From the NCBI GenBank assembly GCA_024196135.1, contig JAMQCK010000326.1, forward strand, positions 1-28,216: a DNA stretch of 28,216 nucleotides. Reading direction: 5' to 3'. Below the pieces are notes generated by a model, which saw nothing but the letters and a program-made list of their open reading frames with translations, searched no databases and had not been told where the DNA came from. Position numbers and translations under genes: made by a program. Shown here piece by piece: positions 23,797 to 28,216 of this stretch. Numbering within the stretch: position 1 is the first letter of the stretch; each line of letters starts with the position of its first letter. Source of the stretch: Pleurotus ostreatus/Saccharomyces cerevisiae fusant. Lineage: Eukaryota > Opisthokonta.

Positions 23797-26067
23797 CCTG
23801 GCGATCCGCCGTATGCAAGATAAGTACGAATAAAAGAGCGTGAAAGGAAAGAAGAGCGACCACGATGTGCTCAGGCTCAGCTATCGTCGAACGTCAGATA
23901 ATGAACACCTGAAGATGAAAGCACTCATTATAAGTATAAGCAAAGCTATGTACCGGACTTTGGTAGGCCTTTGTGCCTGCGCCCGCCCTCATCAACCTTG
24001 ACGACCAAACGAGCTGTACAAACAAAATCACAGCTCGGACAGCACCCCGTATTGGAATCTCCTTCCTCGCCATCGTTTGCGCGACGCGAAGGCAGAATTC
24101 TGATGAGAATCGGCGCGATACCGCGACGCCGCCGCACCTGTCGTGTTATCATGCCAAACTGGGATCAAACAAGAAGTCGGAGTGTACGGCCGTATTCGGG
24201 GTAAGGGGAAGTGTGCGCCTTGTCTTACATAGGAGAATAGATTTCATAAATTTCATAGACGCGGCAGTGAGGGTAGGAGGGAGCGAAATTGAGAATTCAG
24301 CCCGTTCGCTGAAGAGAGGATGGAAGTTCGAATCAACAAGGCGTCGGCAGTCGCCGGCTTGCCACCAAATATTTGGTCTGTGATGGCCAACATCAGTTCC
24401 TGTTGTCCGCTCCCACGTTGTTGACTGACAGTGATCTTTCAGCGGCACGCCTTGTGCACGCCCTTGGCATGTCCGGTCAACGGAGATTGTCTCGGTACAG
24501 CTGTCCTTCCCCGCTCGATCGGGCTCAGCCGATTTATGTATTTACACCTTCGGCGCGCATCAACTGTCTAGCCAAAACACTCGGCTTTCCACTCATGGCT
24601 TCAATTACTCGAAAGCCCCTCCGAGACCCTCTACAAAACAGTCACCTATGCGTACCAATCTACAGGCCAAACAAGAGAAGGACAACCTTTTGTCCGCGTT
24701 TCGTCTCCAAATCGAGGTATGAACAATACCATTTTATAGACAACCCCTCCGGTACCCTCTGCACCGTCGTTCCCAAGTCGTTCCTTCAATACCCACACCA
24801 CCGCCATCTGACGCTGCGAGCGTCATCGTCGTCATGCCCGCCAGTACCTCTCAGCTTCCCCCAATCCCCACGGTCCTTGACGTGCTTCTGGTGCATCGGG
24901 ATGATAGGATCCCGTTCTACCTCGCCCCTTTCTCTCAGGGAGTGGGAAGAACATAGCGGCCTAGGAAGACCCTTCACTACTAGGACGCACTACCCGATGC
25001 ATCGGAGCAAGCCCGGGAACACTCAGTACAAGACCGCAGGTATGGCGTCTAGATTTTACGCTTCTATTACTCACTTTCCCTGTAACTGCAGTGAGTATTC
25101 GTCTGTGAGCGCTGATCCATTGCCATACTCGCACAAGATGGTGGGTCGCGCCCTGGTTAGTCGTCTATATGATTATTCTTTTTTCCCTTCCGTCTACTCA
25201 TGGAACACCACCAGGCGCGGGCTAGCGAAACGCCAACGTAAATCTACCGCCTGTGCTTCATTCACGGCGCTCTATTCATTGCGGACTGACCGACCCATCG
25301 CGTCTACTTACACGGCGGCGGTTTCTGGACGGCAAGCTACCATTCAATCGAGTTGAGTAACCTGGCCATCGCTGCTATCAGTCACTCTATCACCGTTCTC
25401 GAGTGTTCCCTTCACTCGGTATATGAAACTTGCACACCGAAGCGGAGGCCCGATCCCTCTTGCGTGTGTGTAATGCCATCGCGTGACTTCGTACAGAAGT
25501 GCATGTTCAGCGGGAAAGCGCCTGCGTTGAGGGAGTCAAGTTTAGGTCCAGGCGTTTGACGGCTACTCCGTCGATCGATGCTGCCTTCGCCCGCTTCCCC
25601 GAGTCTCCCAGGACATCTCCAAGGAGCTGACCGTAGCTACGTGCCTGTCTGAGTCCTTCCCATTCTCTCTCGTTGGAGTACATTGCGGCAAGAGGCGGCA
25701 GTTGCCGCTTGCAAAGCATCCGCGGGACCATTTAATTGTGTGATGTTTTGGTCCGCCTAGTCGCTTTAGCGCCACCCCAATCATCCATGTTTGTACCCCC
25801 CACACTCGAACGGAAATGGTTTGTCCGGGCCCCCCTGCCGTGGCCGCTTGTCCAGATCCCGCTAAATTGTCGGCAGGTCAGCCCAGGGTCAGCCAATCAG
25901 ATCTGGACTGATGGCCTGATGCCCGTGCGATATTCAGGGTCAACGCAGGGTGCAAAGTCTACATAAGTACGTGATGCACCAGAGAGACGACGACCTCATG
26001 TCAATATTTTAGAGTCGTGTCCGCAGCTTTCTTCTGACGCCCATCCCGGTTTCCAGCCCCCCACACC
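23797..26067. other. 2.3-kb divergent spacer
   Basis: The spacer lies between the leftward GH30 gene and the rightward monooxygenase. A minus-strand TATAAT at 23932-23927 is 131 nt before the GH30 ATG. A plus-strand TACATAAG near 25959 is about 105 nt before the monooxygenase ATG. A long plus-strand open frame (24373-25356) and alternative overlapping frames lie inside and are listed separately. No repeat or RNA gene was seen. Confidence 0.45.
24373..25356 (+). CDS. Unrecognised open frame, 327 aa, possibly part of a spliced gene
   Basis: One plus-strand frame stays open for 327 codons. Its product is rich in Ser, Arg and Pro, has no signal peptide and matches no family I know. Third-position base choice is mixed, so it does not look strongly coding. 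The other frames also hold protein-like pieces that splice cleanly. A frame from about 24576 (HSAFHSWLQLLESPSETLY) can join over a 60-nt GT-AG intron (GTATGA...CCCAAG, about 24716-24775) to a Pro-rich piece ending DVLLVHRDDRIPFYLAPFSQ. A third model starts at ATG 24469. A real gene may be here in another frame, or none. Confidence 0.25.
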   Translation: MVCDGQHQFLLSAPTLLTDSDLSAARLVHALGMSGQRRLSRYSCPSPLDRAQPIYVFTPSARINCLAKTLGFPLMASITRKPLRDPLQNSHLCVPIYRPNKRRTTFCPRFVSKSRYEQYHFIDNPSGTLCTVVPKSFLQYPHHRHLTLRASSSSCPPVPLSFPQSPRSLTCFWCIGMIGSRSTSPLSLREWEEHSGLGRPFTTRTHYPMHRSKPGNTQYKTAGMASRFYASITHFPCNCSEYSSVSADPLPYSHKMVGRALVSRLYDYSFFPSVYSWNTTRRGLAKRQRKSTACASFTALYSLRTDRPIASTYTAAVSGRQATIQSS

Positions 26068-28052
26068 ATGTCCGTCCCGCTGCCAGACTCAGTGCTCCCG
26101 ATAAAATGCCTTATTGTGGGTGCGAGCTTTGAAGGCCTCATTGCTGCGTACCTGCTTCACCGCGACGGACATCAAGTCACTGTAATCGACAAAGGGAGTG
26201 AAGATCGCCGGGTAAGCGCCTGCCCCGCACTTCGTGCTGTTCATCCACATGGGATCGGGCCAGATACTTACGTTTGGGCTTCGCGCAGGTCTTTGAGCGT
26301 GGGATACGAAGTCCCCCGAACGTAGCACGCCTCCTGAATCGGCTGCCAAACATCCATTCGGAAGTGAAGCAGCTAACTGCGCCAGGAATCGAATTTATGG
26401 AAGGTAAAGTCGTGCAACTTTCCACAATGCGGCCGTAACTTGCTTGCTAATCTCCGAGGAAGGTCGCAGTCTCAATATCGTCGGCAAGACCGAGTTCTTC
26501 GGGTCGATAATGCGCGATTTGGGTTCGAACTTCTACTTGGCCTCGGTTTGTGTGGCGTGTCTTCGTTCTGACGTGCTGACTGGACTGACATGTCGCTCTC
26601 TTATAGCACGTCCATATCATGCGCTACTTGCGCCGGTTATGCCGGGAGGAGAAGGTAGACCTGCGTTACCACCAGGAAGTCGTCAGATTATCGTCGACGG
26701 CATCCGGCAAACCGGTACTGCACCTGAAGTCTGGGAAGACGATAGAAGGCGACCTCGTAAGCTGAATGGGGAATTCGACGTCGGTGACAGCTGACAGCGT
26801 TCTCAGGTCATTGGCGCGGATGGCACAAATGGCATCTCGCGCTCTTTCATTCCTGTGCACCCGCCACAGCAGCCGAAGGAGGAGTCGGAAGATGAGGACT
26901 CTGACTCAGACTCCGACGACTCGCAAGAGGAAGACCCGGTAGACAAGCTGAACAAGCTTGGTGTTCGCTCTATCGTTGGGTATGTATGGCTCAATTTGCG
27001 ATACCGCCGTCTCTCATTGTTGTTTCCCTCAGCGCCACATTTGCAATCCGGCCTACCGACATGCGGAAGAACCCCAGAGTTGCGCAGCTGCTGGAGAGCG
27101 ACTCCGTAGGTGGTTTCCGTCCTGTCTTGTCGAGTGCTCACACAATTGCATAGATCAAAGTCTGGATGGAATCAAACACTGCTGGCGTCAGCTGCTTGGT
27201 AGTAAGCCTGACTTATTGCGTCGCTCTGCCTGGCTAACGTGAATGTAGCACGAGAAGGACGCGTACATCTTCACGCTAGGAAAGGTGTACCAAGACGATT
27301 ACGTGGAGACGGGAATGGATGTCCGCGAGGAACTCAGGGAGGAACTCGGGATCTACCATCCTGCGTGCGTGCTGTTTGTCTAGACCGTGGAATTCGTCAC
27401 TCATCCCGTCGCCAGGATACAAGAAATGCTGGACATGGCATACGAATACCGCAAGGAGATACAGCGCATGCCGGAGTCCATGACAATCGTGGACAAGACG
27501 AAAAAGGTTGCTCTCCTCGGCAACGCAGCATTCTTGTCGCCGGTATGTTCCCGTCTTTCGGTGCATTTCCGCCCGCTGACCGCCCGCTAGTTCTGTGGCG
27601 CATACAACGAGTGAGGGTGGTTGTTCTCATCAACGTGCGCTTACTGATCGTCCGTGCGCGTCTATCCAGCTGCATACCGGTTAGTGATTTCTTCCGAGAT
27701 GGTAGCCCGTTAGTGACTAGAAGTCCGCCAGTTCGAGAGCGCCTTCACGCTCGCCCGCCTTCTCTCGCGCTTACAGAAGCGGTCGGCTCTTCCAACGCTC
27801 CTGGACGGCTTCCAAAAGATCCGTACTTTCCGCAACTTCCAGACGCTCGACTCGGAGGTCTCGGGTACGCGGCTCCTGTCACTGCCCCCTGGCCCCTACC
27901 GAGAGGGACGCGATCAAGCGCTGGGCCTCCCGCTCGACCAGGAGGGCGACGAGGCAGCAGAGATCTGGGCAAAGACGCTCATGCAGTTCGACTACGACGC
28001 GATCGACGCCGCAGACGAGTGGTGGCTACAGTGGGGGCAGTTCTTGGTTTAA
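26068..28052 (+). CDS. FAD-dependent monooxygenase-like protein (salicylate hydroxylase type)
   Basis: Twelve exons (26068-26211, 26289-26403, 26463-26545, 26607-26756, 26807-26979, 27033-27105, 27154-27201, 27249-27364, 27416-27542, 27591-27610, 27670-27679, 27732-28052), 459 aa. The N-terminal Rossmann motif LIVGASFEGLIAAYLLHRDG binds FAD; VIGADGTNGISRSF is the DG motif. The third motif, usually GDAAH, reads GNAAF (336-340). An acidic, Ser-rich stretch (189-207) is inserted after the DG motif. Exon 11 is 10 nt and rebuilds DCIPFESAFTLARLLSRL. The C-terminus ends ADEWWLQWGQFLV. Relatives hydroxylate aromatic or polyketide substrates with NAD(P)H and O2. The altered third motif leaves activity open. 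The exon 7 donor could be 27199 instead of 27202 (one residue difference). Confidence 0.85.
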
Positions 28053-28216
28053 TCGGAAGGAAGCGTCTATGTGTACATATCTCTCGCATGCTTTATCGTC
28101 TGGTTCTTTACATACTAATAGGGCAGTCTATATGTCTATAGAGACAGAGGGACACCGTCCGGATAGATACTCACGTACCGTATACCCCAGTCGATTGCGG
28201 GTGTGATCGACTTCAA

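Noticed and set aside
24310..24345. tRNA-like B-box (GTTCGAATC) near 24322
   Set aside because: The bases on each side do not form a T-arm stem and no A-box or cloverleaf lies upstream.
27239..28141. 300-aa plus-strand open frame at the right end
   Set aside because: It is out of frame with the monooxygenase exons, which alone rebuild the flavin motifs and the conserved C-terminus.

Overview
The window is nuclear DNA of a filamentous basidiomycete, most likely an Agaricomycete (wood- or litter-decay type). Genes are densely split by short GT-AG introns, mostly 46-60 nt. Families typical of that group are present: GH15-CBM20 glucoamylase, a GMC flavo-oxidase, a GH30 glucanase and a DUF323/EgtB-like protein. 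The species cannot be fixed from the sequence. No prokaryotic, viral, CRISPR, rRNA or convincing tRNA signal was found.

Layout, left to right: (1) the 5' end of a membrane-protein gene running off the left edge (-, 1-243); (2) dsc3, a Golgi/ER DSC ubiquitin-ligase subunit (+, 1108-2213); (3) an EgtB-like sulfoxide-synthase-type protein with no EgtD methyltransferase domain (-, 2404-4966); (4) a doubtful small ORF (-, 5155-5613); (5) PEX1, the peroxisomal AAA ATPase, in 18 exons (+, 6188-10251); (6) a secreted GMC oxidoreductase (+, 10593-12813); (7) a secreted glucoamylase, convergent with it (-, 13092-15181); (8) a small IMPACT/UPF0029-domain protein (-, 15916-16421); (9) about 3 kb without a recognisable gene, holding a perfect 148-bp inverted repeat; (10) glucosamine-6-phosphate deaminase (+, 19477-20790); (11) a secreted GH30 hydrolase (-, 21720-23796); (12) a 2.3-kb divergent spacer with an unrecognised open frame; (13) an FAD-dependent monooxygenase-like protein (+, 26068-28052).

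Exon structures were reconstructed by hand. Splice sites were chosen so that reading phase is kept at every junction and conserved family motifs are rebuilt. All ten main multi-exon models close in frame. They require several tiny exons: 14 nt in the glucoamylase, 12 and 8 nt in GH30, 10 nt in the monooxygenase, and a 4-nt first coding exon in the deaminase. Automatic gene finders could easily miss these.

There is no sign of one biosynthetic cluster. Possible functional links are local: glucoamylase frees glucose next to a secreted GMC oxidase, and GH30 plus glucosamine-6-phosphate deaminase fit cell-wall polysaccharide turnover. PEX1 and DSC3 are housekeeping. The points most worth a second look are the 148-bp inverted repeat, the EgtB-like protein with an unknown N-terminal region, the microexons, and the open frame at 24373-25356.
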